Assembly: GCF_900088535.1 (NCBI RefSeq)
Contig: NZ_LT578417.1
Coordinates: 62,001 to 126,000, forward strand
Reading direction: 5' to 3'
Length of the DNA stretch: 64,000 bases
Origin: Cyanobium sp. NIES-981
GTDB lineage: Bacteria > Cyanobacteriota > Cyanobacteriia > PCC-6307 > Cyanobiaceae
The position numbers and the translations under genes are program-made. This document shows positions 49,859 to 58,031 of this stretch, in pieces (the stretch's first letter is position 1; each line of letters opens with the position of its first letter). Under the pieces are notes generated by a model. That model saw only the letters and a list, made by a program, of their open reading frames with translations, was not told the DNA's origin and searched no databases.

Positions 49859-50336
49859 CCTCCACCCGGTGGCGGCGATGGGGAGCGATCAGCACACTGT
49901 CGCCGGGGCCCAGGGCCCTGGGCTCACTTTCATCGGCGAACTGGAGCAGGGCTGATCCCTGCAGCAGGGTCACCCATTCGCTGGCCTGCTGGTCATACCA
50001 GGCACCGCTGGGGGTGGTGGCCTCGCACGAGTGAATTTTCTCCAGTCTCCAGTCAGCTCCCTGGAGCAGGATTTCGCTGGTTTCCCGGCCGGGGGGAGGG
50101 CAGGGCCCTCCCAGCAGGTTCGGACCGGCGGGCAGCGGAGCGTTCCGCTCCCCCCAGCGGCGACCGATCTCAAAGCCACACTGCCGGGCCAGGGCCACCA
50201 CCTGGTGGTGATGGGAGCAGTCGCGCAGGGCGTCGCGCAGGGCCGGATCCGCCTCGGTCAGTGCCACGAAGGCATTGAGCTGGCGCACCTTGTCGAGGAA
50301 TTGCTGCAGTTGGGCTTCAGCCACGGCCGCGATCAC
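49794..50336 (-). CDS. Nif11-domain/cupin fusion protein
   Basis: A 180-residue protein. Residues 5-62 are a Nif11 domain (AQLQQFLDKVRQLNAFVALT, then DCSHHHQVVALARQCGFEIG), the module used as leader in many cyanobacterial modified-peptide precursors and also found in nitrogen-related proteins. Residues 85-175 form a single cupin: EWVTLLQGSALLQFADESEP and GPGDSVLIAPHRRHRVEATD, with a His pair and Glu in place of the usual metal set. Between them lies a Pro/Gly linker. No double-Gly cleavage site is evident, so it looks more like a stable protein than a precursor. It overlaps the upstream acetyltransferase gene by 20 bases. Confidence 0.85.
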   Translation of the reverse strand: MIAAVAEAQLQQFLDKVRQLNAFVALTEADPALRDALRDCSHHHQVVALARQCGFEIGRRWGERNAPLPAGPNLLGGPCPPPGRETSEILLQGADWRLEKIHSCEATTPSGAWYDQQASEWVTLLQGSALLQFADESEPRALGPGDSVLIAPHRRHRVEATDPAPGSVWLALFFGAACAG

Positions 50337-50826
50337 CGCCGGCAGGCGAGGGAGACAGGGCTTTGATCATGCGCCAGCGCACGAAGCTCTCCCCGCCGAT
50401 CTCCACGGTTTCTTCCGCCTCCACCCGCCATCCCCGCCGCAGCAGCAGGGGCCTGGAGAGCTGGCTGGCTTCGGTGCGAAGTTGGGCAATCCCGGTGTCA
50501 TGCGCCCTGGCTTCCAGCCGATCGAGAATGGCGCTGGCATGTCCCTGACGGCTGGCTGAACCTCGGCAGTAGAGCAGGGCAAGGCGGTCGGGGGGGTCAA
50601 GAATGCCGAAGGCTTGAAGGCAGGGTGGATGTTCCTGCCGGAAGCAGCCAACGCCGTAGCCAGCCTGCAGGCTGCGTGCGATCAGATTGCTTCGACTGGC
50701 ATGGGCCGACCAGGCCTCAATCTGACGCGGTGTGTAGAGGCGAACGGTCTGGGTCATCACCGCGTCCTCATACACCGCAACCAGTTGATTCAGGTCCCCG
50801 GCGTCCAGTAAGCGCAAGTGGTTCAT
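50317..50826 (-). CDS. GNAT-family N-acetyltransferase
   Basis: A 169-residue protein beginning MNHLRLLDAGDLNQLVAVYE. The GNAT acetyl-CoA loop corresponds to CRGSASRQGHASAILDRLEA (R/Q-x-x-G-x-G/A), preceded by strand QAFGILDPPDRLALLY. A C-terminal segment (LLLRRGWRVEAEETVEIGGE) fits the last strands. Substrate unknown. It is probably co-transcribed with the Nif11-cupin gene, which overlaps its end. Confidence 0.8.
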   Translation of the reverse strand: MNHLRLLDAGDLNQLVAVYEDAVMTQTVRLYTPRQIEAWSAHASRSNLIARSLQAGYGVGCFRQEHPPCLQAFGILDPPDRLALLYCRGSASRQGHASAILDRLEARAHDTGIAQLRTEASQLSRPLLLRRGWRVEAEETVEIGGESFVRWRMIKALSPSPAGGDRGRG

Positions 50827-50976
50827 CCACCCGTGGGGAGCTGGGCGTGTTCTATCACCCGGTTCACGCTCCTGCGGGTCGGGGCCCGAGCCAACACTAA
50901 TTTGTCGGCCGACAGCGATCCTCTCTCCCCATCCTTGTCATCAGCATGCGGTGGTGTAAATTTCAGATGTCACAGA

Positions 50977-50988
50977 GGGAATATTCCC
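50977..50988. promoter_or_regulatory. 12-bp palindrome just upstream of the cyAbrB gene
   Basis: GGGAATATTCCC is a perfect palindrome, 19 bases before the ATG at 51008. The location between likely promoter and start suits an operator, possibly for autoregulation by the AbrB protein. It is short, so the assignment is tentative. Confidence 0.4.
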
Positions 50989-51007
50989 CCTACTGCCACC
51001 CCGATCA

Positions 51008-51373
51008 ATGCTCACCGGATCTGAACTGCTCGCCAAGGTCAAGGAACTTGGTGATGTGACCAAGTCGGAGATCGTCCGTGCCTGCGGTTACGTCTCCACC
51101 AAGAAGGATGGCGGAGAGCGCCTCAACTTCACGGCCTTCTACGAAGCTCTGCTCGAAGCCAAGGGCGTGGAGCTCGGTGGCTCCGGCAAAGTGGGCAAGG
51201 GTGGTCGCAAGCTCAGCTATGTGGCCACCGTTCAGGGCAACGGCAACCTGCTGATCGGCAAGGCCTACACCGCCCTGCTGGACCTCAAGCCCGGCGATGA
51301 GTTTGAGATCAAGCTGGGTCGCAAGCAGATTCGCCTGATCCCCGCCGGAGCCACCGACGAAGACGAGGAGTGA
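51008..51373 (+). CDS. Cyanobacterial AbrB-like regulator (cyAbrB)
   Basis: A 121-residue protein that opens MLTGSELLAKVKELGDVTKS and EIVRACGYVSTKKDGGERLN, the N-terminal half typical of cyAbrB. A Lys/Gly loop (GKVGKGGRKLSYVATVQGNG) and a C-terminal SpoVT/AbrB-type strand segment (LDLKPGDEFEIKLGRKQIRL) follow. In cyanobacteria these proteins control carbon/nitrogen and other stress genes. Monocistronic, with a palindrome close upstream. Confidence 0.93.
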   Translation: MLTGSELLAKVKELGDVTKSEIVRACGYVSTKKDGGERLNFTAFYEALLEAKGVELGGSGKVGKGGRKLSYVATVQGNGNLLIGKAYTALLDLKPGDEFEIKLGRKQIRLIPAGATDEDEE

Positions 51374-51462
51374 TCCATCCCGCGCCCTGACTTCCCCCGG
51401 GGCCACGCCCGCGCCTGCCAGTGGCCTTGCCGCTTCTGGCGGGCTATTCCTGTTGTCTTCCC

Positions 51463-51828
51463 ATGCTGCGCGTGATGCATCCCTGGTTCAGGCGCTCGGC
51501 GGTCGCGCTGGTGATGATTGGCCTCGTTCTGTTCACCGCGCTGCAGCCCGCTGCAGCGGCGGGCCCATCAGCGGATGGAGCCAGGCTTTTCGAGAATCAC
51601 TGTGCCGGCTGTCATGTCAACGGCGGCAACATCATCCGTCGCCGCAAGACCCTGCGCCTGGCCGCCCTTGAGCGCCAGGGGGTGGCATCCGAGCAGGCGA
51701 TCGCTGCCATTGCCGCAGCCGGGATCGGCCAGATGGGCGGGTACGGTGACGTGCTCGGAGAGGAGGGCGTCCGGGCCGTGGCCCGCTGGGTGTGGGATCA
51801 GGCCCAGGCGGACTGGCCGCGCACCTGA
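51463..51828 (+). CDS. Cytochrome c6-like protein
   Basis: A 121-residue protein from the ATG at 51463; an ATG at 51475 is an alternative. The signal peptide (RRSAVALVMIGLVLFTALQPAAA) is followed by ADGARLFENHCAGCHVNGGN with the haem motif CAGCH. IIRRRKTLRLAALERQGVAS matches the c6 family and ARWVWDQAQADWP the C-terminal helix. The axial Met would be that of GQMGGYG, where typical c6 has MPAF, so it may belong to the c6-like (c6B/c6C) groups rather than the main PSI donor. Confidence 0.87.
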   Translation: MLRVMHPWFRRSAVALVMIGLVLFTALQPAAAAGPSADGARLFENHCAGCHVNGGNIIRRRKTLRLAALERQGVASEQAIAAIAAAGIGQMGGYGDVLGEEGVRAVARWVWDQAQADWPRT

Positions 51829-51852
51829 GGCATGGTCTGCGCCGGGATGGTT

Positions 51853-52122
51853 TCAGAAGGCCTGGATCCAGGGATGAACTTCCACCTGTGTCCAGATTCC
51901 ATGGCGCCAGTAGACATCGTTGTGCACCAGGGCCTCCACCTGTTCGCGTGACTCGGCCTCATAGATCCCGAACACATGGGTGCTGCCCTCGGTGGGACCC
52001 AGCGTGATCAGCGTGCCGGCGTCCTGTTGCCGCTGCAGGCCGGCAAGGTGCTCGTCTCGGAACGGGGTGCGTTTCTCAAGGGCGTTGTCGCAGTAGGTGC
52101 CCCACAGGACGAAGCGGGCCAT
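51853..52122 (-). CDS. YciI-family protein
   Basis: An 89-residue protein. YCDNALEKRTPFRDEHLAGL and GTLITLGPTEGSTHVFGIYE then VEALVHNDVYWRHGIWTQVE match the YCII ferredoxin-like fold, including the conserved His and Asp of the putative active site (the HLAGL and NDVYWRHG regions). Function not established in this subgroup. It converges with the cytochrome gene. Confidence 0.85.
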   Translation of the reverse strand: MARFVLWGTYCDNALEKRTPFRDEHLAGLQRQQDAGTLITLGPTEGSTHVFGIYEAESREQVEALVHNDVYWRHGIWTQVEVHPWIQAF

Positions 52123-52250
52123 GGCGTCGCTGTTGCTGTGCTGACCTTATCCAGGCCGGTCGGCAAACCGGAACGTGCGGCCGGCCTGGAGTTCGGTCCG
52201 CTGCTCCGGCGGTGATAGGAATGAATCCCCGTTGTGCCGTCTCCGAACCG

Positions 52251-52520
52251 ATGCTCAAGCGCGCTGCCGCCCTGCTGATCCTGGCCACCGGTGTGATGCC
52301 GGCCGGCGTGCCGGCCCAGGCCAACATGATGGATTTCATGATCCGCAAGTACTGCCTGGCCGCGGTGGACCAGGAGGTGAAGGCGTCCGGCAAGCCCGCC
52401 CCCGCTGGCATGGCCGACTACACCTGTGACTGCGTGGTGCAGGAGATGAAGAACCGCAAGACCCAGGAACAGGCCAAGGCCACCTGCAAGGCCCGCACCG
52501 CCAAGAAGTACAACCTCTGA
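52251..52520 (+). CDS. Small secreted hypothetical protein with three Cys after the signal
   Basis: From the ATG at 52251 (MLKRAAALLILATGVMPAGV), 89 residues, with a signal peptide cleaved near PAQA/N. The mature part is Lys-rich: MIRKYCLAAVDQEVKASGKP, YTCDCVVQEMKNRKTQEQAK and ATCKARTAKKYNL. Four Cys in total (KYC, TCDC, ATC) could pair. Longer in-frame starts to 52212 lack signal-peptide features. No family recognised. Confidence 0.65.
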   Translation: MLKRAAALLILATGVMPAGVPAQANMMDFMIRKYCLAAVDQEVKASGKPAPAGMADYTCDCVVQEMKNRKTQEQAKATCKARTAKKYNL

Positions 52521-52544
52521 GGCCCCCTCGCCGGGGCTGAGGGG

Positions 52545-53855
52545 GTGATGACGGTGGTTCCCGCAGGTCCCGGCCCGGCTGCCCGGCTGGAGGCGGTGCT
52601 CCGTCCGGTGATCCCCGAACTGGCGGCCCTGGTGGCCCGCACACCGGGCACCCTCTCCCTGGCCCAGGGCATGGTGGGCTGGGGCCCTCCAGCGGCCGTG
52701 GCCGAGGCTGTCGGAGAGGCTTTCCGAGACGCTGTCGGGGAGGTCGTCGGAGAGGCCGTCGGGGAGGTGGTGGCCGCCGCGGCAGCTGCGGGCGCCCCGC
52801 TGGATCACTACGGGGCGGTGGCCGGAGATCCGGAGCTGCTGGCCGCCCTCGCCACCCTCCTGCGCGGCCACCACGGCATCGACCTGTCGGCCAGCACCCT
52901 GATGGCCACCGCCGGCAGCAACATGGCGTTCCACGCCATTGCCCAGGTGATCTGCGACAGCGAGGCGGAGGTGATCCTGCCCCTGCCGTACTACTTCAAC
53001 CACGTGATGGCGATCCAGCTGGCCGGTGGCCGCCCCGTGCCCGTGGACGCCGGTCTGATTCCCGACCCCGATCGCCTGGCCGCCGCGATCACACCCCGGA
53101 CCCGGGCCATCGTGACGGTGTCACCCAACAACCCCAGCGGCGTGGTCATGCCGCGGTCCGTGCTGGCGGAGATCAATGCCCTCTGCGCCCGGCACGGCCT
53201 GCTCCACATCTCCGACGAGGCCTATGCCCTGTTCGTGCATGGCACCGAGCCCCACTGGAGCCCCGGGGCGCTGCCCGGCAGTGGCACCCACACCGTGACG
53301 CTGCAGACCCTCTCCAAGGCCTATGGCATGGCCGGCTGGCGGGTCGGCTTCATGGCGGCGCCGCGCCAGCTGGCCGAGGCGCTGGCCAAGGTGCAGGACA
53401 CTGTGCTGATCTGCCCTCCGCGGCTGATGCAGCGGGCGGCCGTGGCCGCCCTTGAGGCCGGACCTGCCTGGTGTGCCCCCCACATCCGTGCCCTTGCGGA
53501 TCGGCGCCGTCAGCTGCTCGCCGCCGTTGCCGGGGCCCGGGCGGAGGGGCTGCCGCTGCGGCTGCTCGCCCAGCCGGAGGGAGCCTTCTATGGCCTGCTG
53601 GCGGTGGAGGCCGGTGGGTGGGCAGGGGCCGCCGGGGGAGGGCTGGCGCTGATGCGGCAGCTGGTGCTGGAGCACCGGGTGGCCACCATCGCGGGGGAGT
53701 GCTTCGGCCTCGCCGCGCCGGCCTGCGGCGTGTCGGTGGGTGGTGCGGTGCTGCGGCTCAGTTACGGGTTGTTGTCCGAGTCGGAGCTGGAGGAAGCCCT
53801 GCGGCGTCTGTTCGCGGGCGTGCGGGCACTGGTGCGGCAGCGCTCGGAGCAGTAG
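52545..53855 (+). CDS. PLP-dependent class I/II aminotransferase with internal four-residue repeat
   Basis: A 436-residue protein. The PLP Lys is in [33 protein letters not shown] holds the conserved Asn/Pro, SDEAYALFV the Asp and Tyr, and the C-terminal VLRLSYG the substrate Arg. It resembles aspartate-type aminotransferases with unknown amino-acid preference. Residues 54-77 are a run of four-residue units ([24 protein letters not shown]) encoded by a 12-bp repeat; this extends the N-terminal helix compared with ordinary members. The 3' end overlaps the antisense DUF2256 gene by 94 bases. Confidence 0.9.
   Translation: MMTVVPAGPGPAARLEAVLRPVIPELAALVARTPGTLSLAQGMVGWGPPAAVAEAVGEAFRDAVGEVVGEAVGEVVAAAAAAGAPLDHYGAVAGDPELLAALATLLRGHHGIDLSASTLMATAGSNMAFHAIAQVICDSEAEVILPLPYYFNHVMAIQLAGGRPVPVDAGLIPDPDRLAAAITPRTRAIVTVSPNNPSGVVMPRSVLAEINALCARHGLLHISDEAYALFVHGTEPHWSPGALPGSGTHTVTLQTLSKAYGMAGWRVGFMAAPRQLAEALAKVQDTVLICPPRLMQRAAVAALEAGPAWCAPHIRALADRRRQLLAAVAGARAEGLPLRLLAQPEGAFYGLLAVEAGGWAGAAGGGLALMRQLVLEHRVATIAGECFGLAAPACGVSVGGAVLRLSYGLLSESELEEALRRLFAGVRALVRQRSEQ
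52704..52775 (+). repeat. Degenerate 12-bp tandem repeat inside the aminotransferase gene
   Basis: Six in-frame 12-base units: GAGGCTGTCGGA, GAGGCTTTCCGA, GACGCTGTCGGG, GAGGTCGTCGGA, GAGGCCGTCGGG and GAGGTGGTGGCC. The unit length is a multiple of three, so copy-number change would lengthen or shorten a helix without breaking the frame. Confidence 0.85.
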
Positions 53856-53953
53856 CGCACCTCCTCCCACACCGTTTTCCACTTGCGCCGCCACTGGAAG
53901 GGGCGGCCGCAGAAGGCGCAGAGCTTGGTGGGGCGGTTCTGGTGGTGGGGCAT
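53762..53953 (-). CDS. DUF2256 zinc-ribbon-like small protein
   Basis: A 63-residue protein from the ATG at 53953. [20 protein letters not shown] then VRYCSERCR is the DUF2256 signature with a Cys4 zinc site (C-x2-C and C-x3-C). The extra C-terminal tail (about 25 residues, Arg/Ser/Asp-rich) is read across the antisense 3' end of the aminotransferase gene. Function unknown. It starts 14 bases after the methyltransferase stop on the same strand. Confidence 0.8.
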   Translation of the reverse strand: MPHHQNRPTKLCAFCGRPFQWRRKWKTVWEEVRYCSERCRTSARTPANRRRRASSSSDSDNNP

Positions 53954-53967
53954 GGAGGGATCGTTCT

Positions 53968-54750
53968 TCAGGCTGCCGGCGCAGCCCCAGGAAGGGTGCC
54001 CCACCGCCCCATGAACGGCCAGCGCAGGGGGAGGGCGCCGTCTCCCCGCTCGGGCCACAGGGGTTGGAGGCTGGCCTGGAGCGGGGTGAGCAGGTCGAGG
54101 CCAGCGGTGCGGCTGCGCTGCACCGCTGAGGTGGTGCCGAGGTGGGCGATCAGCTGCGGGAGCGTCCAGCGGCGCTCGATCCAGAGGCCTGCGGGGAAGG
54201 GGTCTTCCCGGGCCGGAAAGGGCAGGTTGCGGTAACCGGCCTCCACCCAGGCGCAGGACGGAGCCCACCACGGGCCCAGGGTGACGCTGCGGAAGTGCTC
54301 GAGGATCTGCTGCAGCTGCCGGTGCGGCAGAGACAGTGGCAGGTAGCCGATCCAGGCGAGCAGGGCTCCGGGCCGCGCCACGCGCAGCACCTCGGCGTTG
54401 AAGGCCTCCAGCTCGAACCAGTGCAGCGCCGCGGCCACCACCACCCCATCGACGCTGGCCGTCCCGAGACCGCTGGCTTCGGCCCTGGCCTGGCGGTAGG
54501 TCACCAGGGGATGGCGGCGGGCGGCGCCGAGCTGCTCGGCGCTGGCATCGGTGGCGATCACGCTCACGTTCCGGGCCGCCAGATCCAGGGCAGCCTGGCC
54601 GCTGCCGCAGCCGCAGTCCCACACCCTGGCCCCGGCGGGCAGGCGGGCGGCGAACGCGTCGAAGAAAGCGGCCGGATAGGTGAGGCGGTGGCGGGCGTAG
54701 GCGGCCGCCACCGCACCGAACACATCGCTCGCCTGCGTGGAGTGGTTCAT
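53968..54750 (-). CDS. Class I SAM-dependent methyltransferase
   Basis: A 260-residue protein. [20 protein letters not shown] is the usual N-terminal cap of UbiE/trans-aconitate-type enzymes. Motif I is [20 protein letters not shown], motif II contains [11 protein letters not shown], and [20 protein letters not shown] matches post-motif segments. Closest by eye to small-molecule methyltransferases such as Tam-like enzymes; substrate unknown. Its start overlaps the preceding DUF938 gene by 4 bases. Confidence 0.88.
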   Translation of the reverse strand: MNHSTQASDVFGAVAAAYARHRLTYPAAFFDAFAARLPAGARVWDCGCGSGQAALDLAARNVSVIATDASAEQLGAARRHPLVTYRQARAEASGLGTASVDGVVVAAALHWFELEAFNAEVLRVARPGALLAWIGYLPLSLPHRQLQQILEHFRSVTLGPWWAPSCAWVEAGYRNLPFPAREDPFPAGLWIERRWTLPQLIAHLGTTSAVQRSRTAGLDLLTPLQASLQPLWPERGDGALPLRWPFMGRWGTLPGAAPAA

Positions 54751-55358
54751 CCCCGCCGGCTCCAGATCAGGATCCGGTTGTTGGCAGGCAGGGGGACGTC
54801 CGCCAGGGGCTCCAGCCCGCTGCGGCCTGCCAGCCTGTGCAGCTCCACCGTGTCACGGACCCCCATGGCGGGGTCGAGGCTGCGCAGATGGGCGTCGAAG
54901 GCCGCGTTGCTCTCCGCCGTGTGCACGCCGTTGTCGCTGAAGGGGCCGTAGAGCAGCAGCCGGCCTCCGGGCGCCAGCACCCGGGCACTGCCGGCGAGAA
55001 AGGCCGCCACCGTGGATTCCCCCATGATGTGGGCCGTGTTGGCGCTGAACACTGCGCTGTAGGGGCCGGCCGGCCAGGCGTCGGTGGCGTCCACGGCGAG
55101 GCTGAGGGCCGGCAGCAGCCGGGAGCCAGGGGCGGGCCGCAGCGATCCCTCCAGCGCGATCCGCTCCTGGAGGGGGGGCACGCCGCTGGCCTGTTCGCTG
55201 GGCTGCCAGATCAGCCTGGGGATCTCCTGCGTGAAGAACACGGCATGCTGGCCGCTGCCCGAGCCCACCTCGAGCACGGTGCTCCCCGCCGGCAGCCAGC
55301 GGCGCAGCACCGCCAGGATGGGGGAGCGGTTGCGCTCACAGGCTGGGGAAAACAGCAT
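54747..55358 (-). CDS. DUF938 family methyltransferase-like protein
   Basis: A 203-residue protein. [20 protein letters not shown] and [20 protein letters not shown] give the DUF938 start and SAM motif [21 protein letters not shown] and [20 protein letters not shown] are further signature blocks (NxxHM/IM and YGPF). It begins 21 bases after trpA and overlaps the next methyltransferase, so the two are probably co-translated. Substrate unknown. Confidence 0.9.
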   Translation of the reverse strand: MLFSPACERNRSPILAVLRRWLPAGSTVLEVGSGSGQHAVFFTQEIPRLIWQPSEQASGVPPLQERIALEGSLRPAPGSRLLPALSLAVDATDAWPAGPYSAVFSANTAHIMGESTVAAFLAGSARVLAPGGRLLLYGPFSDNGVHTAESNAAFDAHLRSLDPAMGVRDTVELHRLAGRSGLEPLADVPLPANNRILIWSRRG

Positions 55359-55379
55359 CGCGGCGGCTGGGGGGAACCT

Positions 55380-56195
55380 TCATGCGTCCAGGCCGCTCCG
55401 CAGCGCGGTACAGAAGCCCGCGGCGGCGGCGGCCACATCGTGTCCTTCGTCATGGGCTGCCGCCATCACCTTCACCAGGGCACTGCCCACGATGGCGCCG
55501 TCGGCGCCCCAGTCGCGCACCTGGCGCGCCTGCTCAGGACCCGAGATTCCGAACCCCACCGCCACCGGGGTGCCACCCTGTGCCTTGAGTTGCTGCACCA
55601 GCGGCCCCACGCGGGACTCCAGGCTGGTGCGCACCCCCGTCACGCCGGTGACGCTCACCAGATAGGTGAAGCCACGGCTGGCGTGGTGGATTCGCTCCAT
55701 CCGGGCGGGCGGGGTTGTGGGGGCCACCAGCAGCACCAGATCCAGGCCGTGGGCGGCGGCGATGCCGGAGAGTTTCTCGGCTTCCTCCAAGGGAAGATCC
55801 GGCACCACCAGCCCGGCGGCTCCGGCGGTAGCCGCATCGCGGCAGAAGGCGTCCATCCCCCGGTTGAGCAGGGGGTTGCTGTAGGTGAACAGCACCACCG
55901 GCAGGGTGAGTTCCCCCCGCAGCCCGGCCAGCATCTCCAGCACCCTCGCCGGGGTGGTGGCAGCGGCCAGCGCCCGGCTGGCGGCGGCCTGGATCACGGG
56001 ACCATCGGCGAGCGGATCGCTGTAGGGAATGCCCAGCTCCACCAGATCCGCCCCGGCGGCCTGCAGGGCCAGCAGGGTGGCCCGAGTGGTGGCGAGATCC
56101 GGATCGCCCGCCATCAGGAACGGCATCAGGGCGCAGCGGCCCTGCTCCTGCAGATGGCTGAAACGCTGCTGGATCAGGGTGGGGGCGGCGGACAC
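55380..56195 (-). CDS. trpA: Tryptophan synthase alpha subunit
   Basis: A 271-residue TIM-barrel enzyme that cleaves indole-3-glycerol phosphate. The conserved active Glu is in [19 protein letters not shown], with its Asp partner in [17 protein letters not shown]; phosphate-loop segments are [10 protein letters not shown] and [14 protein letters not shown] at 56195 is chosen ([20 protein letters not shown]); upstream in-frame codons to 56339 would add an Arg-rich leader not seen in the family. It forms a cluster with DUF3007 and ndhL, as in other cyanobacteria. Confidence 0.94.
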   Translation of the reverse strand: MSAAPTLIQQRFSHLQEQGRCALMPFLMAGDPDLATTRATLLALQAAGADLVELGIPYSDPLADGPVIQAAASRALAAATTPARVLEMLAGLRGELTLPVVLFTYSNPLLNRGMDAFCRDAATAGAAGLVVPDLPLEEAEKLSGIAAAHGLDLVLLVAPTTPPARMERIHHASRGFTYLVSVTGVTGVRTSLESRVGPLVQQLKAQGGTPVAVGFGISGPEQARQVRDWGADGAIVGSALVKVMAAAHDEGHDVAAAAAGFCTALRSGLDA

Positions 56196-56223
56196 AGCGG
56201 CGGATGGGGTTCGGCCTGTGAGC

Positions 56224-56637
56224 CTATGCCTCGCCCTGAACAGCCCCGCCCTCAACCGCCGGGCCCGGAACCGTGCCGCTCGGCTCGATGCCGCCGTCGT
56301 CGGGGTCGGGGCCCTCTGCCGCCAGCTGGCCTGTTTCACGCAGCAATCGCAGCTGCTCCTCCGGGCTGAGGGCTTCGAATTTGCGCTGCAGCTCCGCGGT
56401 GGTGGCGGCGTCGTAGGCGGCGCGGTAGCTGCGGCGCTGCTGCATGTAGGTCATGTTGCCGCTCACAGCCCGGAACAGGTAGCTGGCCGTCCAGCCCACC
56501 ACCACCACCATCAACAGGGTGGAGGCGCCGATGCCGGCGGAGAAGCCTTCGAAGCCGTTGGCCTGGAACAGGGCATAGCCGATGGCGCCAAGGCCCAGCA
56601 CCGCCAGTCCCAGCAGCAGGGATTGGCCCTTGGTCAT
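56224..56637 (-). CDS. DUF3007 family membrane protein
   Basis: A 137-residue protein from the ATG at 56637. Two membrane helices ([40 protein letters not shown]) are followed by the conserved [20 protein letters not shown] and [17 protein letters not shown]. This is the protein regularly found between ndhL and trpA in cyanobacteria. It overlaps the ndhL stop by 4 bases. Function unknown, possibly linked to NDH-1. Confidence 0.88.
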   Translation of the reverse strand: MTKGQSLLLGLAVLGLGAIGYALFQANGFEGFSAGIGASTLLMVVVVGWTASYLFRAVSGNMTYMQQRRSYRAAYDAATTAELQRKFEALSPEEQLRLLRETGQLAAEGPDPDDGGIEPSGTVPGPAVEGGAVQGEA

Positions 56638-56885
56638 CGGGCGCCCTGGCCGGCCATCCGCAGGTTGATGAACGGGGCGAAGAGGATCAACCCGGGAAAG
56701 AAGAGGAACACCAGGCCGTAGACGCCGAAGCGCTCGAGCTTGCCCATCACGGTCCAGCGCTTCACCATCCAGGCGTAGAGGGCCAGGGGGACGGCCACCA
56801 GGTAGGCCCCGCCCAGGGCCAGGTAGAGGCCAAGCACCAGCAGGGTGTCGCCGGAGATCGAACCGAGGGAACCGAACAGGGGCAC
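56634..56885 (-). CDS. ndhL: NAD(P)H-quinone oxidoreductase subunit L
   Basis: An 83-residue membrane protein from a GTG at 56885. Two helices ([20 protein letters not shown] and [20 protein letters not shown]) and the ending INLR match NdhL, a membrane subunit of cyanobacterial NDH-1 involved in cyclic electron flow and CO2 uptake. Order ndhL-DUF3007-trpA supports the call. It is divergent from the tRNA gene with about 45 bases between. Confidence 0.9.
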   Translation of the reverse strand: MPLFGSLGSISGDTLLVLGLYLALGGAYLVAVPLALYAWMVKRWTVMGKLERFGVYGLVFLFFPGLILFAPFINLRMAGQGAR

Positions 56886-56928
56886 AGCCGCGGTGGCGTG
56901 GATCGGGCAAATCTAAAGTGCCCGGGCC

Positions 56929-57012
56929 GGGGGCATGGCGGAATCGGTAGACGCAGCGGACTTAAAATCCGCAGACCGCGAGGTTGTGGGGGTTCAAGTC
57001 CCCCTGCCCCCA
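56929..57012 (+). tRNA. trnL-UAA: tRNA-Leu (anticodon UAA), no intron
   Basis: An 84-base cloverleaf. Acceptor GGGGGCA pairs with TGCCCCC and discriminator base A at 57012. The anticodon stem GCGGA/TCCGC encloses loop CTTAAAA (anticodon TAA), a long variable arm follows as in class II tRNAs, and the T arm is GGGGG-TTCAAGT-CCCCC. CCA is not encoded. The group I intron common in this gene in many cyanobacteria is absent. Confidence 0.97.
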
Positions 57013-57104
57013 TGCCTCCTCCATGGTGCGTCCTGGCACCAGCCGGCGTGGACCAGGCCAGAGCCTCCCACTAGGGTCGAACATGAGCCCAGGCCGTCAG
57101 GCTG

Positions 57105-57971
57105 ATGCAACGATCCCCAGCCCAGCAGCTCCCAGCCCAGCAGCCACGAGCCATCCCCGGCCCCCGGGCGGCCATGGCAGCGGCGGCCCTGCTGGCATGC
57201 GCCATGGCCGGCGTGGTGCTGCTGCCCGCTCCCCCGCCCGCCCAGGCCCAGGCGGCTGCCAAGCCGCGCACGATCAAGGTGAAGGAGGGGGACACGCTGG
57301 AGGTGCTCGCCGGACGTCATGGCGTATCGGTGGAGGCACTGCAGAAGCTCAACGGCATCACCGATCCCCGCACGCTGCAGATCGACCAGGTGCTCAAGCT
57401 GCCACCAGTCACGAAGCCCAGGCCTGCGGCCGCCAAACCAACCCCGAAACCAGCCGCCAAACCAGCCGCGCCAGCACCCGCCAAGCAACCGCCCGCCAAG
57501 GCGCCAGCGGCCAAGGCGCCACCTGCCCAGGCCGCACCCGCCAAAGCCCAGCATCCAGTCCAGCAGCCAGCCCAGCCGGCGGCAGGGCCAGCTGCGAAGC
57601 CCGAGGCCACTCCTGCCGCCCAGCCGGCGGCCGCCGCCGCCGATCCCGCCCAGCCTGGTGAGGGCCGCTGGCGCTACTTCGGCAACACCCTGGTGGACTG
57701 GGGGGGCTGGAAGCTCCACCCCGGTGGCCTCAGGGTCACGGTGGTGCAGCCCTCCGCTGATGACGTGGGTGCGGTGCGGGCCAAGGCCACGGCCGTGGCG
57801 GTGCAGTGCAGCACTCTCCGGCAGACCTGGCGCGTGGATGGCGCCTGGCAGGAGTGGACCGTGCCCACCCCCCGCTCGGTGGCCCAGCAGATCGTGCTGG
57901 ACCTCTGCGAGCAGGTGAAGGATCCGACCGACAGCACCATCCCGCCCCCGACCGCCGGGCCTGGCCTCTGA
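57105..57971 (+). CDS. Exported LysM-domain protein with Pro/Ala/Lys-rich linker
   Basis: A 288-residue protein with a signal peptide (MAAAALLACAMAGVVLLPAP; an ATG at 57174 inside the frame could be the true start). LysM: RTIKVKEGDTLEVLAGRHGV through LQIDQVLKLPP (about residues 55-100), which binds peptidoglycan. A linker of about 90 residues rich in Ala, Pro, Lys and Gln follows. The C-terminal domain contains WRYFGNTLVDWGGWKLHPGG and AVQCSTLRQTWRVDGAWQEW. Wall-associated; exact function unknown. The lysozyme-like gene follows. Confidence 0.88.
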   Translation: MQRSPAQQLPAQQPRAIPGPRAAMAAAALLACAMAGVVLLPAPPPAQAQAAAKPRTIKVKEGDTLEVLAGRHGVSVEALQKLNGITDPRTLQIDQVLKLPPVTKPRPAAAKPTPKPAAKPAAPAPAKQPPAKAPAAKAPPAQAAPAKAQHPVQQPAQPAAGPAAKPEATPAAQPAAAAADPAQPGEGRWRYFGNTLVDWGGWKLHPGGLRVTVVQPSADDVGAVRAKATAVAVQCSTLRQTWRVDGAWQEWTVPTPRSVAQQIVLDLCEQVKDPTDSTIPPPTAGPGL

Positions 57972-58031
57972 CCCTGGCCAGCCCGCCTGCAGGCCGATAC
58001 CGTTCGGGCCAGTTCCAGGCCTCCACCGGGC

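Noticed and set aside
56929-57012. Integration site at tRNA-Leu
   Set aside because: No partial repeat of the tRNA 3' end was seen downstream and no integrase is adjacent.
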